From positions 248,001 to 312,000 of the forward strand of contig CAWBWU010000011.1 in the NCBI GenBank assembly GCA_963792655.1: DNA of 64,000 nucleotides. Direction: 5' to 3'. Origin of the DNA: DOZZ01 sp963792655. Its GTDB lineage: Bacteria; Acidobacteriota; Terriglobia; Bryobacterales; Bryobacteraceae. The notes under the pieces were generated by a model. It saw only the letters and a list, made by a program, of their open reading frames with translations, had not been told where the DNA came from and made no database searches. The translations under genes and the position numbers were made by a program. Positions 17,654-25,716 of the stretch are shown here, piece by piece; the stretch's first letter is position 1; each line of letters begins with the position of its first letter.

Positions 17654-18895
17654 CTATTGAAAACTCGGCGTGACCTTATCGCCAGCCTTGATCGGCTGAT
17701 CGGTCGGAAGGGCGACAGCATCGCCATCCGCCAGTCCGCGCAGCACCGATGCGCGAGTAACGTTCGAAGGTCCGGGTTGGATAGGGCGCCGTTCAATATG
17801 GTCACCGTTCAACAGGAACACCCAGAAGCCTTGCGAATCCCGTCGAACCGCAATCTTCGGAATGGTGAGCGCGTGCTCCGTCAGGCTGGTGCGAATCTCT
17901 GCGTTGATGTTGGTGCCGGGCACCAGCACGCGATCCGGATTTTGGATCGAGCACAATACTTCGCCGACCTGCCGGGTGCCCAGTGGCATCACTTCAGTGG
18001 GCTTGCGCTCCACAATACCTTGCCACTCATGCCCGGGTAGCGCGTCCCATGTGATGCGCACCGGCTGGCCGATCTGTACGCGGCCCAGCTCCGGTTCATC
18101 GACATATACACGGACCCGCAATTGATCAAGCCGCCCGATGTTCGCTACCAGATCACCCGCATTCAAGTACATCCCCACGCGCGCCGGAAGGGAGTAGACG
18201 GTTCCGGATAACGGTGTGGTAATGCGCCCTTGCGCCAGGTGTTCGCGCGCGACCTGAGCATTGGCCGCCGCTTCCTGTACCCGCGCCTGGCTTGCCGACA
18301 CGTCGGTAGTGCCGACCAGCGATTTCCGGCGCTGCTCAAGCGCCTGCAACTGCAGTTCAGCGGTGCGGACTTTTTGGTGTGCTGTCTCTAACTCAAAGTT
18401 TGTTGCGGCTTGTTTGTCGACCAAGCGCTTGAGCGAGTTGTACTCCCGCACTGCCTCGTCGTACTGATAGCGGGTGCGTTCCTCACTGCTGCTGATCTCG
18501 GCCAGGTCGGCCGTGCGCCCGCCAGTGCGCAATCCTTGCAACTGACTGCTGGCTTCAGCCTGGTGGGCTTCCGCTGCGCGCAGTTCGCCAACCAGCCCGG
18601 GCTCGCCAATCTGTGCCAGCAGCGCACCCTTGCGCACTTCCTGTCCTTCTTTCACCGGAAGCTTCACGACCAGCCCGGCACTCTCGACTCGAATCGATTG
18701 CCACTCGAGCGGTTCTACTTTGCCGTTCGTCGGAAGCGTGCTGACCAAAGTCTCGCGATGCGTCTTCGCAAATGCCACGTTCGGAGGAGCGGCACGGCGC
18801 ACACTGAAGTACACAACGACCGCTACTACCGGAATCAACAACGCCAGCAGCCAACTCTTTCTCAAACTGAAATTACCGTCTTTCCCCCGGACCAC
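17654..18895 (-). CDS. HlyD/RND-type periplasmic adaptor subunit
   Basis: A membrane-fusion protein of 413 residues that would bridge an inner-membrane pump and an outer-membrane channel. It has one N-terminal membrane anchor (LLALLIPVVAVVVYFSV), a lipoyl half-motif (VKLPVKEGQEVRKGALLAQI), a long coiled-coil hairpin (about residues 110-210) and beta-barrel domains (GRITTPLSGTVYSLPARVG). No pump ATPase, permease or outer-membrane factor is adjacent. The GTG start overlaps the alcohol dehydrogenase gene by 34 nt; the MFS gene follows after 24 bp. Confidence 0.88.
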   Translation of the reverse strand: MVRGKDGNFSLRKSWLLALLIPVVAVVVYFSVRRAAPPNVAFAKTHRETLVSTLPTNGKVEPLEWQSIRVESAGLVVKLPVKEGQEVRKGALLAQIGEPGLVGELRAAEAHQAEASSQLQGLRTGGRTADLAEISSSEERTRYQYDEAVREYNSLKRLVDKQAATNFELETAHQKVRTAELQLQALEQRRKSLVGTTDVSASQARVQEAAANAQVAREHLAQGRITTPLSGTVYSLPARVGMYLNAGDLVANIGRLDQLRVRVYVDEPELGRVQIGQPVRITWDALPGHEWQGIVERKPTEVMPLGTRQVGEVLCSIQNPDRVLVPGTNINAEIRTSLTEHALTIPKIAVRRDSQGFWVFLLNGDHIERRPIQPGPSNVTRASVLRGLADGDAVALPTDQPIKAGDKVTPSFQ

Positions 18896-19962
18896 GTTCG
18901 GACATTCTGCAGCGCTGCGTCAGCGTCTTGAAGCGCAAAGCGATGGGTGATGCCGTCAGCAAAGCGCTCGGCCCACTTACCGCGCGAGAGCAACTCAAGC
19001 GCGGCGTTGACGTGCCGCGGTTCAAATCCCCACGATCCGGTCAGCCTCAACTGCTTGCGCGTGATGGTGTGAGGGTTGAACGAAATGTTGCCCGCGTTCG
19101 CGTACTGGCCCAGCACCAGAAACTGCGCGCCGTCGCGGCAGTAATCCATGCCTTCATTCACCGCTTCAGGAATTCCCACGCATTCGATGACGGTATCGGC
19201 GCCGTACCCGCCTGTCTCGGAAAGCACCGCGGCGACACGATCGGCCGCACTGCTCTGTTCAGCTATATCGATGGTCACGTCCGCCCCGAAGTTGCGCGCA
19301 ATTCGCAGGCGGTGCGCGGGTCCACCCACCATGATGATCTTCGACGCCCCACTCTCACGTGCCACCGCGAGTGCAGCAAGACCGACAGGCCCGGCGCCTT
19401 GAATCACAGTGATGTCGCCGCGTGTCACAGGAGCGCGCTCCAGACCGTGCAGGGCAGTGGTGAGTGCACAGCCCGCGCCGATCACTGCTTCGCTCGGAAG
19501 CGATTCAGGGATCTTGAATATCGCGGTACCCGCGCGCAGTAGAATTTTCTCGGCGTACCCGCCGCGCAGGTGCGGAGCTTCGGCGGCGGAGTACGAAATG
19601 CCGTAGGCCTTGCGCATCACGCAACGCGTCGGCTGTGCTTTCATCCGGCAGTAGAAGCACGTGCCGCAACTGATGCTGCTGGCCCACGTGACACGGTCTC
19701 CCGCATGGAGCGCCTGCCCGCGCCAATCGAGCAACGGCCCGCCCGTGCGTTCGATCCGGCCTGCTGACTCATGGCCCAGGATCACCGGCAGCGGAATCGG
19801 TAACTGCCCGAGCCAGAGATGCACATCGGTGCCGCAGATGCCGGCAATCTCAACGCGCACCAACGCTTCGCCGGGCGCAAGTTCGGTGGGCTCCGGAAAC
19901 TCACGCAGCACCAGCGGTTTCTCAAATTGTTCGAGGACTGCCGCCCTGACGGCGGCGCTCAA
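18862..19962 (-). CDS. Zinc-dependent alcohol dehydrogenase, medium-chain family
   Basis: NAD(P)-dependent MDR oxidoreductase of 366 residues. Catalytic zinc ligands are visible in GICGTDVHLW and GHESAGRIERTGG, structural zinc cysteines in CGTCFYCRMKAQPTRC, and the nucleotide fold in IQGAGPVGLAALAVA. Subfamily resembles threonine/sorbitol-type dehydrogenases; substrate unknown. It overlaps the upstream unknown gene by 4 nt and the HlyD gene by 34 nt, so it is within the same operon. Confidence 0.9.
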   Translation of the reverse strand: MSAAVRAAVLEQFEKPLVLREFPEPTELAPGEALVRVEIAGICGTDVHLWLGQLPIPLPVILGHESAGRIERTGGPLLDWRGQALHAGDRVTWASSISCGTCFYCRMKAQPTRCVMRKAYGISYSAAEAPHLRGGYAEKILLRAGTAIFKIPESLPSEAVIGAGCALTTALHGLERAPVTRGDITVIQGAGPVGLAALAVARESGASKIIMVGGPAHRLRIARNFGADVTIDIAEQSSAADRVAAVLSETGGYGADTVIECVGIPEAVNEGMDYCRDGAQFLVLGQYANAGNISFNPHTITRKQLRLTGSWGFEPRHVNAALELLSRGKWAERFADGITHRFALQDADAALQNVRTWSGGKTVISV

Positions 19963-20525
19963 GCCTGCACGCCCCGGCTACCCGCTTTAGCGCAATAGTC
20001 GAACAGCAACTGCCATTCGATCAATTGAACCTCCAGCACTGCACGCTCCAGTTTGGAACCTGTCTTCTGCGAAGCTTCCGAGCACAACTGCACGAATTGC
20101 GAAGGGCTCCAGAAATCTGCGGTCGACAACTCCGGGATCCCATGCAAAGCGCCGATCGTCTTCGCCTCTCGTGCCAGCGAGTCGAAGATCGGATGATGGC
20201 CCACGCGCTGAAACCAGTAGTTTGCGTTGTTCGGGTCGGGCTCCATGCGATGCACAATGCCATGCCAGTAGCTGCCTTCGCGCGTATCGTCATCCTGCGA
20301 AAAGAAATGCGCCTGCGCCCAATCACCCGCGTACAAGCACAATCCGGCCATCGCCCCGGCTGGCGCCAGTGCATCGGGGAAATACTCCCTTGCCGTATGC
20401 TTCACAGGCAAGCGGAACGGTTTTGTGCCTGACCTGGTCACCAGCGGCAACGGTCGCTGCCCGTCGCCAAGGTGAGGCAGCAGCGGAGCCAGGCCGGCAC
20501 CGTATTTGTTCCACTGAAAAAACAT
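19959..20525 (-). CDS. Conserved hypothetical protein, first gene of the operon
   Basis: A 188-residue soluble protein that I do not recognise with confidence. It has a His/Trp-rich stretch (SYWHGIVHRMEPD, NYWFQRVGHHPIFD) that could bind metal, and no signal peptide or membrane segment. Its stop overlaps the alcohol dehydrogenase start (4 nt), so it is the first gene of the run 20525-13882. TACACT lies 12 nt upstream of its ATG, in the short gap to the divergent patatin gene. Confidence 0.7.
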   Translation of the reverse strand: MFFQWNKYGAGLAPLLPHLGDGQRPLPLVTRSGTKPFRLPVKHTAREYFPDALAPAGAMAGLCLYAGDWAQAHFFSQDDDTREGSYWHGIVHRMEPDPNNANYWFQRVGHHPIFDSLAREAKTIGALHGIPELSTADFWSPSQFVQLCSEASQKTGSKLERAVLEVQLIEWQLLFDYCAKAGSRGVQA

Positions 20526-20595
20526 AGCCTTGTCTTTAGTGTAATTTGTCCGGCGCGCATCGGCTTTGCAGGCATCTACTACACTTGAGTTAGCA

Positions 20596-21363
20596 ATGGA
20601 TTCGGGCCCCCCGCAGCAGAAAACCGCGCTCGTACTTTCGCCGGGAGGTATGTTCGGAGCCTATCAGGCAGGCGTACTCGCCGTATTAGCTGATCGCATC
20701 CGTCCTGATTTCATCGTTGGCGCGTCTGTCGGTGCGCTCAACGGGTGGACGATCGCTGGCGGTTGCACACCGGCTGAGTTGCAGGAGATCTGGCGCGACC
20801 CCGAAACAGCCGACATGTTGCAGCTTCGCGAGCGCCCCAGCTTGACCCGCGGCGGCTACTTCGACCCCGAGCCCTTGTTGCGCAAAGCAGAACAGATCCA
20901 TCAGCGCTTTCAGCCCCGCATGCCGTTTGGTCTGGTTGTGGTGCAAGTGCCTTCTTTTCGCACCGAGGTGATTCCAGGCGATCGGGTGAGCCCGCTGCAC
21001 TTGCTGGCTACTTGTTCTATTCCGATCTTCTTCCCTACGGTGCGCATCGGCGGCCAGCAATATACGGATGGAGGGATGATCGAATCGCTCCCCCTGGCTG
21101 CCGCTGCCGACATGGGGGCAACGCGCATCATCGCAGTCCACTCGCTTCCGCGCGTTTTTCCGTTGTGGCTCGATATCCCGATGCGTAGCGTCAAGCTGGT
21201 GCGGCCGCCACGCAAGCTACCGCCCGGTATTGACCTGACGGTGGTGCGCCCCAGTGAAGTAATGGGCGGCGCGCGCGACGCGGTGGTCTGGAATCGCGAG
21301 AACGTCGACCGCTGGATTGCGCTCGGCATGCGCGACGCCGCACAGCAGATTCCATTACAATAG
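20596..21363 (+). CDS. Patatin-like phospholipase
   Basis: Serine lipid acyl hydrolase with a Ser-Asp dyad. The nucleophile elbow is GASVGALNG, the oxyanion stretch is SPGGMFGAYQAGVL, and the dyad Asp lies in TDGGMIESLPL. At 255 residues it is a single-domain cytoplasmic type without signal peptide. ATG at 20596 fits the family N-terminus; an upstream TTG at 20566 would overlap the promoter. TACACT (20580-20585) ends 10 nt before the ATG and there is no Shine-Dalgarno. Confidence 0.88.
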   Translation: MDSGPPQQKTALVLSPGGMFGAYQAGVLAVLADRIRPDFIVGASVGALNGWTIAGGCTPAELQEIWRDPETADMLQLRERPSLTRGGYFDPEPLLRKAEQIHQRFQPRMPFGLVVVQVPSFRTEVIPGDRVSPLHLLATCSIPIFFPTVRIGGQQYTDGGMIESLPLAAAADMGATRIIAVHSLPRVFPLWLDIPMRSVKLVRPPRKLPPGIDLTVVRPSEVMGGARDAVVWNRENVDRWIALGMRDAAQQIPLQ

Positions 21364-21368
21364 CGGCA

Positions 21369-21677
21369 ATGCCGCAGTTTCGCGTTCACCGGATGAAGGA
21401 ATCCGCGCGCCAGAACTTTCGTTGGGCGCCGCATGTGTCCGGCCCAGCCGAAGCGAAAATCAAAGATTACGAACCTGCGGAAACGCTCGAAGCTGAGAAT
21501 GAATACGCTGCCTGGGCATTTATGCGCAACGCAGAACGCCCGCTCCGCGTCGGAGACATCTTAGAAAATCCGGATTCGGAATTGCGGATCTGCAAGTACG
21601 TTGGCTTCGAAACAGCACGCTGGCTGGTGCCGGAAGTCCTGACTGCCTCTCCGCAACCGGTTACCGCTGGAGGATGA
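21369..21677 (+). CDS. Small conserved hypothetical protein
   Basis: A 102-residue protein, 5 bp behind the patatin gene and 7 bp before the next gene. The sequence (FRVHRMKESARQNFRWAPH, PLRVGDILENPDSELRICKYVGFE) is compact and looks like a folded soluble protein. No recognised family, signal or membrane segment. Position suggests cotranscription with the patatin and zinc-ribbon genes. Confidence 0.7.
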   Translation: MPQFRVHRMKESARQNFRWAPHVSGPAEAKIKDYEPAETLEAENEYAAWAFMRNAERPLRVGDILENPDSELRICKYVGFETARWLVPEVLTASPQPVTAGG

Positions 21678-21684
21678 GGTAAAC

Positions 21685-21975
21685 ATGCGAGTTCGGCTCG
21701 GCGACATCATCGATGACTTTTGCGTGAAGTGCAAACGCGTGATGAATCACGCGGTCGTCTCCATGGTCGGCGAGGAAGCGGCTAAGGTTCGCTGCCGGAC
21801 TTGTTATAGCGATCACGATTACCGGCATGAGATCGCGCCGCCGCCGAAAGTAGACCCGCGCAAAGCGGCGCTTGCCGAAGAACGCCGGGCCGCTAAGGCA
21901 GCCGCCGGCACTGCTGAGCAAGAGGCTGCGCCGCCACCGCCGGACGACACCGAAGCCGCAGGCGAGAGCGTCTGA
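21685..21975 (+). CDS. Small zinc-ribbon-like protein
   Basis: A 96-residue protein with two Cys pairs, CVKCKRVMNH and CRTC, spaced about 22 residues apart as in a zinc ribbon. The C-terminal half (from PPPKVDPRK) is an Ala/Glu/Pro-rich charged tail, probably disordered. Function unknown; nucleic-acid or protein binding is possible. GAGGATGAGGT precedes the ATG. Confidence 0.7.
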   Translation: MRVRLGDIIDDFCVKCKRVMNHAVVSMVGEEAAKVRCRTCYSDHDYRHEIAPPPKVDPRKAALAEERRAAKAAAGTAEQEAAPPPPDDTEAAGESV

Positions 21976-22012
21976 TCAAGAGCATTGCCGGTACGCTTCG
22001 GCGTGCTCTATA

Positions 22013-22426
22013 TTGCGATTAGTGGGCGCGCAACCCAGAGGCATCACAGCACGCGAAACCATCCTGCTGGTTCATCAGCAGCCGGCGAAAGTCTCGCGCC
22101 TGCGAGCAATACTGGCGGGCTATGGCTACATCGTGCTGGCCGTCGAGAGCGAGAAGGAAGCGCTCGAGTTGTGCCGGTTGAAGATCAGAGTTCATCTGGT
22201 GATTTCTGAGTTTTCTCTTCAAGGAATGCGTGGCGTAGATATGATCACTGCGCTGCACCAACTCGGTCAGGACATTCGCTTCTTATGGTGGGCAGACTAT
22301 GATGCGCGGCTGTTGCGGTTAATGGCGAACTCTCATCCCGGCATTCCGCTGCTGCCCCCGCTCGATGAGAGCAGCGCCGTGTTGGAAACCGTGCGGCACG
22401 CTATCGAAGGCGTCCGCGCAACATAA
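22013..22426 (+). CDS. Degenerate receiver-domain protein
   Basis: A single CheY-like domain of about 137 residues. It shows the alternating receiver fold (ETILLVHQQPAKVSRLRAIL, VHLVISEFSLQGMRGVDMI). The N-terminal acidic pair is replaced by HQ and the phospho-acceptor Asp by Glu (in ISEFSLQGM), so normal phosphorylation is unlikely. No output domain. Start uncertain: TTG at 22013 or GTG at 22022; no Shine-Dalgarno. It converges on the DUF1345-like gene. Confidence 0.6.
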   Translation: MRLVGAQPRGITARETILLVHQQPAKVSRLRAILAGYGYIVLAVESEKEALELCRLKIRVHLVISEFSLQGMRGVDMITALHQLGQDIRFLWWADYDARLLRLMANSHPGIPLLPPLDESSAVLETVRHAIEGVRAT

Positions 22427-22433
22427 GAAAGCG

Positions 22434-23081
22434 TTACAGAATATTCACTGCGCGCGCGGCCAGCAGCGCGATCGTCGCGAGTGAAATGGACGCCTGCACC
22501 ATCATCAGTGCTTTTGCCCAGCGCGAAAGTACCGGCACATCGGTTGGCGAGAACGCCGTGCTCGTATTGAACGCGATGAATAGATAGTCGACAAAGCCTG
22601 GCGACCAGTTCTCTTCCCCCGCTTTGCGTTTCGCTTCGGCATCCATCGTCATCTGCGGGAATAGAAAAGCGCCGTCGTGATGGCCGGGTTGCAGTTCGCG
22701 CTCATGCGGGCCGCCGCCGTCGAGACGCCAGTACCAGGACGCGAAGATCAACACGTTACTGCACCAGAGCGCGGCGGCCGATCGAAGCAATTGGCCGGGC
22801 GTCTCGCGATGCGCGGGCAACGCCCGCACAAGTAACGTGAGCGACCAGATCATCGCAACCGTTACGATGCCGGTCGTGATGTACCCCAGAATCTGGTTGA
22901 CGTCGTGATAGTGAACGTAGCGCGCAACGATCGTGAAAATGGTGAGCACGCCAACGAGCGTGAGTAGTTGCCACGCCGGGATGGGAGTGAGCGCATCGGG
23001 GAGCGCCACATACAATCCGCCCACCGCAATGAGCGCAATCAACGCGGGCCAGCGCGGTTCCTGAGTTACGTCGACGTCCAT
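22434..23081 (-). CDS. DUF1345-like integral membrane protein
   Basis: A 215-residue protein with about five hydrophobic segments. The segment FVDYLFIAFNTSTAFSPTDVPVLSRWAK is the landmark of DUF1345 membrane proteins and resembles an ion-channel pore helix region. Function not established. The gene stands alone between the convergent receiver gene and divergent selA. Confidence 0.75.
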   Translation of the reverse strand: MDVDVTQEPRWPALIALIAVGGLYVALPDALTPIPAWQLLTLVGVLTIFTIVARYVHYHDVNQILGYITTGIVTVAMIWSLTLLVRALPAHRETPGQLLRSAAALWCSNVLIFASWYWRLDGGGPHERELQPGHHDGAFLFPQMTMDAEAKRKAGEENWSPGFVDYLFIAFNTSTAFSPTDVPVLSRWAKALMMVQASISLATIALLAARAVNIL

Positions 23082-23183
23082 GAACCGCTATCGTCCCATC
23101 AAAGACGGCAACCGCGAGTGTCACAACTGATGGACTGCATCACCTCTGTTGTAGCAGTTCGAAACGTGGTGATGCCGGTTTGG

Positions 23184-23189
23184 TAGCAT
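23184..23189 (+). promoter_or_regulatory. TAGCAT hexamer placed for leaderless selA
   Basis: TAGCAT ends exactly 6 nt before the GTG of selA and no Shine-Dalgarno is present. Position fits a -10 element with transcription starting at the start codon. Confidence 0.45.
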
Positions 23190-23195
23190 CACCCT

Positions 23196-24518
23196 GTGAA
23201 CCCGGCCGACATGCGGCAGAATGTGCCGTCTGTGCATGAAATCCTAGAAGCGCTTGGCGATGTTGCGCCGCGCGGGCTTGCATTGGCGGAAGTGCGTGCT
23301 GTGCTGGAAGAAGTCAGGCGTACTCCCGATAACATACCTGCAGCCGGGGAGATTGTAGTTCGCGTAAAACAGCGCCTGGATCGCTTGCGTGCGCCGTCGT
23401 TGCGGCATGTAATCAATGCAACCGGCGTCGTGCTGCACACCAACCTTGGCCGTGCGCCGCTCGCAGGTTGGGAGCCGGTGTTTGGTTATTCGAATCTGGA
23501 ATACGACCTTGCCACGGGAAAGCGGGGCAAGCGCGACTCGCATCTGCAACCTCTGCTGGAACGGCTGCTAGGGGCGCGTGCCATCGCGGTGAACAACGGC
23601 GCCGCCGCACTCTTCCTCGCACTGCATGAACTCGCGCCGGGCGCAGAAGTCATCGTCTCGCGTGGCGAGTTGATCGAGATTGGCGATAGCTTCCGCATCC
23701 CCGAGATCATGCAGCACGCGGGCGTGGTCCTGCGCGAAGTGGGCACGACCAACCGCACGCGCGTGGAAGATTATGCCGCAGCGATCGGCGAGAACACGAA
23801 ACTCTTGTTGCGCGTGCACCCGAGCAACTTCCACGTATCAGGTTTCACCGCGCGTCCGGCTGTCTCGGAACTGGTGGCGTTGAGTCGGCAGAGCAACGTT
23901 CCGCTCATGGAAGATCTCGGCAGCGGCTGCGTCAGTGACCTGCGCGAGGCCGGCATCACGGAACCGCTGGTGGCAAACTCGTTGCGCGCCGGTGTCGACG
24001 TGGTGAGTTTCAGCGGCGACAAACTACTCGGCGGACCCCAAACCGGCATCATTGCAGGACGCCGCGATCTGGTGGAACGCATTCGCCGCAACCCTGTGTA
24101 TCGTGCGCTGCGGCTCGACAAGATCATGTGTCAGGCACTCGAGACGACGCTGCGGCGGCTGGTGTTTGAAGAGTGGGACGAGCTTCCGGCGCTGCGCATG
24201 ATTCGCCTTAAGCCCGAAGCCATCAAGGAACGTGCGGAAGAGTTGGCGAAGCAGATACCGGGCGCTGTGGTCGAAGCCGGCGAATCCGTTATCGGCGGCG
24301 GTTCTACACCCGATCAGTCACTACCGACATGGTTGCTCGTGGTGCCATGCACCAGTGCGGCGAAAACCGAAACCGCATTGCGCAGAAATGACCCGCCGGT
24401 GATCGTGCGGGTGTCCGAGGGCAGAGTTCTAATAGACCTGCGAACCGTATTCCCCCACGAAGAACCCGATGTGCTTAAAGCGTTACAGAGCCGCGACAGC
24501 AATGGAGCGGGGGTTTGA
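23196..24518 (+). CDS. selA: L-seryl-tRNA(Sec) selenium transferase
   Basis: PLP enzyme converting seryl-tRNA(Sec) to selenocysteinyl-tRNA(Sec) with selenophosphate. The 440-residue protein has the SelA N-terminal domain, INATGVVLHTNLGRAPL, DLATGKRGKRDSHL and the PLP lysine in SFSGDKLLGGPQTG (Lys276). selB, selD, tRNA-Sec and recognisable selenoproteins are absent from the window. The start is GTG without Shine-Dalgarno but with a TAGCAT six bases upstream. It converges with efp. Confidence 0.95.
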   Translation: MNPADMRQNVPSVHEILEALGDVAPRGLALAEVRAVLEEVRRTPDNIPAAGEIVVRVKQRLDRLRAPSLRHVINATGVVLHTNLGRAPLAGWEPVFGYSNLEYDLATGKRGKRDSHLQPLLERLLGARAIAVNNGAAALFLALHELAPGAEVIVSRGELIEIGDSFRIPEIMQHAGVVLREVGTTNRTRVEDYAAAIGENTKLLLRVHPSNFHVSGFTARPAVSELVALSRQSNVPLMEDLGSGCVSDLREAGITEPLVANSLRAGVDVVSFSGDKLLGGPQTGIIAGRRDLVERIRRNPVYRALRLDKIMCQALETTLRRLVFEEWDELPALRMIRLKPEAIKERAEELAKQIPGAVVEAGESVIGGGSTPDQSLPTWLLVVPCTSAAKTETALRRNDPPVIVRVSEGRVLIDLRTVFPHEEPDVLKALQSRDSNGAGV

Positions 24519-24542
24519 CGTTATCCAGCCAGCCCGCTGTAA

Positions 24543-25100
24543 CTACGCCCGTTCCTGATACGTGCCTTCCGCCGTGTTTACGCGGATGCGCTCGCCTTCG
24601 GTGATGAACGGGGGCACCTGCACCACCAGACCCGTCTCCATCTTGGCCGGCTTGGTCACGTTGGAAACCGTGGCGCCTTTCAATCCGGGTTCCGTCTCGA
24701 CGACGGTCATGTCGATCGTGGCGGGCAACTCAACGCTGATCGCCTTGCCGTTGTAGAACTCGACCGCTACTTTCAACTGGGGGATCAGGTAGTTCACCGC
24801 GTCGCCGAGGATGTCTTTATTCAAGTGCATCTGCTCGTAGTTCTCGGTGTTCATGAAGTAGAAGTATTCGCCGTCGTCGTACAGATACTCCATCTCTACT
24901 TCGTCGAGAATGGCGCGCTCTACCTTATCTTCCGAAGAGAAGCGGTGTTCAATCATGGAACCGCTGTTGAGGTTGCGCATCTTCGCTTGCACGAAGCCGC
25001 GCAGGTTGCCGGGGGTCCGGTGAGCCACGCTAAAAACGGAGAACAAGTCGTTGTTGAACTTGATCACCATACCCGGACGCATCTTGGTTGCCGCTATCAT
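24543..25100 (-). CDS. efp: Elongation factor P
   Basis: Relieves ribosome stalling at proline runs. The 185-residue protein has all three EF-P domains, with the signature ATIDMTVVETEPGLKG and the C-terminal OB domain (GLVVQVPPFITEGERIRV). The loop that carries the modified residue reads TPGNLRGF: Asn32 aligns with the modified Lys34 of E. coli and neither Lys nor Arg is at the tip. TATACT (25115-25110) ends 9 nt before the ATG and no Shine-Dalgarno is seen. Confidence 0.97.
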   Translation of the reverse strand: MIAATKMRPGMVIKFNNDLFSVFSVAHRTPGNLRGFVQAKMRNLNSGSMIEHRFSSEDKVERAILDEVEMEYLYDDGEYFYFMNTENYEQMHLNKDILGDAVNYLIPQLKVAVEFYNGKAISVELPATIDMTVVETEPGLKGATVSNVTKPAKMETGLVVQVPPFITEGERIRVNTAEGTYQERA

Positions 25101-25140
25101 TCAGCACCCAGTATAACGAAGCGCTTTGACGTCAGGCCGA

Positions 25141-25716
25141 TTAGTGCTCGTGCGTGCAGCCGGGAAACGACGCGAGCGCCACGTTGCCGTGATATCCAAG
25201 CTCCTGCACCAATCCGTCATACGACGTGTAGTAACCGTCGGCCGTCATGTTTTTGATCGTCTGAAAAAACTGCGCACCGGCGACGTCGAGCTTCCCGGCA
25301 TACGCGGCCTCACTGAGCGGCGTCAACAATGCAATCTGCTGCTCTTCGGTCAGCTTCAGAAAATCGCCGCCGGCTTTCTCATTCAGCCACGGCAGGCCTT
25401 CACGGTAGCGCTTCTGCAGGTCCGAACTCTGGCTGACGATCAGGTCAATATATTGCGGAACGCCCGCCTGGATTGCTCCTGGAGTGTCCGTCGCCGGGAT
25501 GATCATCTCTGCAATGTGTCCGATCAGCTTCAGCTCATCGGGCGAGAAGAAGACCGGCACGTAGGGCGATGCCGCAGCCGGAGGCTTCATCTCCGAGTGA
25601 TGCGCATGCTCCGCCGCCGTCTGGCCGTACAACTCATCGGCAGAAAAAGGGAAAGCACAGGTAGCGCCCACTGCGCCGATGATCTTCAACGCGTCTCTGC
25701 GTGTCTCTGCCATCAC
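25141..25716 (-). CDS. Gluconate 2-dehydrogenase subunit 3-like protein, Tat-exported
   Basis: Small subunit of a membrane-associated GMC dehydrogenase. The 191-residue protein has a twin-arginine leader (ETRRDALKIIGAVGATCAF), a His-rich linker (AEHAHHSEMK) and the subunit 3 domain (FFSPDELKLIGHIAEMIIPATDTPGA). Tat export would carry the folded GMC partner, which lacks its own leader, to the periplasm. The start overlaps the end of the GMC gene by 4 nt, so the GMC gene is upstream and the two are translationally coupled. Confidence 0.88.
   Translation of the reverse strand: MMAETRRDALKIIGAVGATCAFPFSADELYGQTAAEHAHHSEMKPPAAASPYVPVFFSPDELKLIGHIAEMIIPATDTPGAIQAGVPQYIDLIVSQSSDLQKRYREGLPWLNEKAGGDFLKLTEEQQIALLTPLSEAAYAGKLDVAGAQFFQTIKNMTADGYYTSYDGLVQELGYHGNVALASFPGCTHEH

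Noticed and set aside
16871..18040. 389-codon plus-strand frame opposite the MFS and HlyD genes
   Set aside because: Arg/Gln-rich shadow frame lacking any family pattern; both sense genes are unambiguous.
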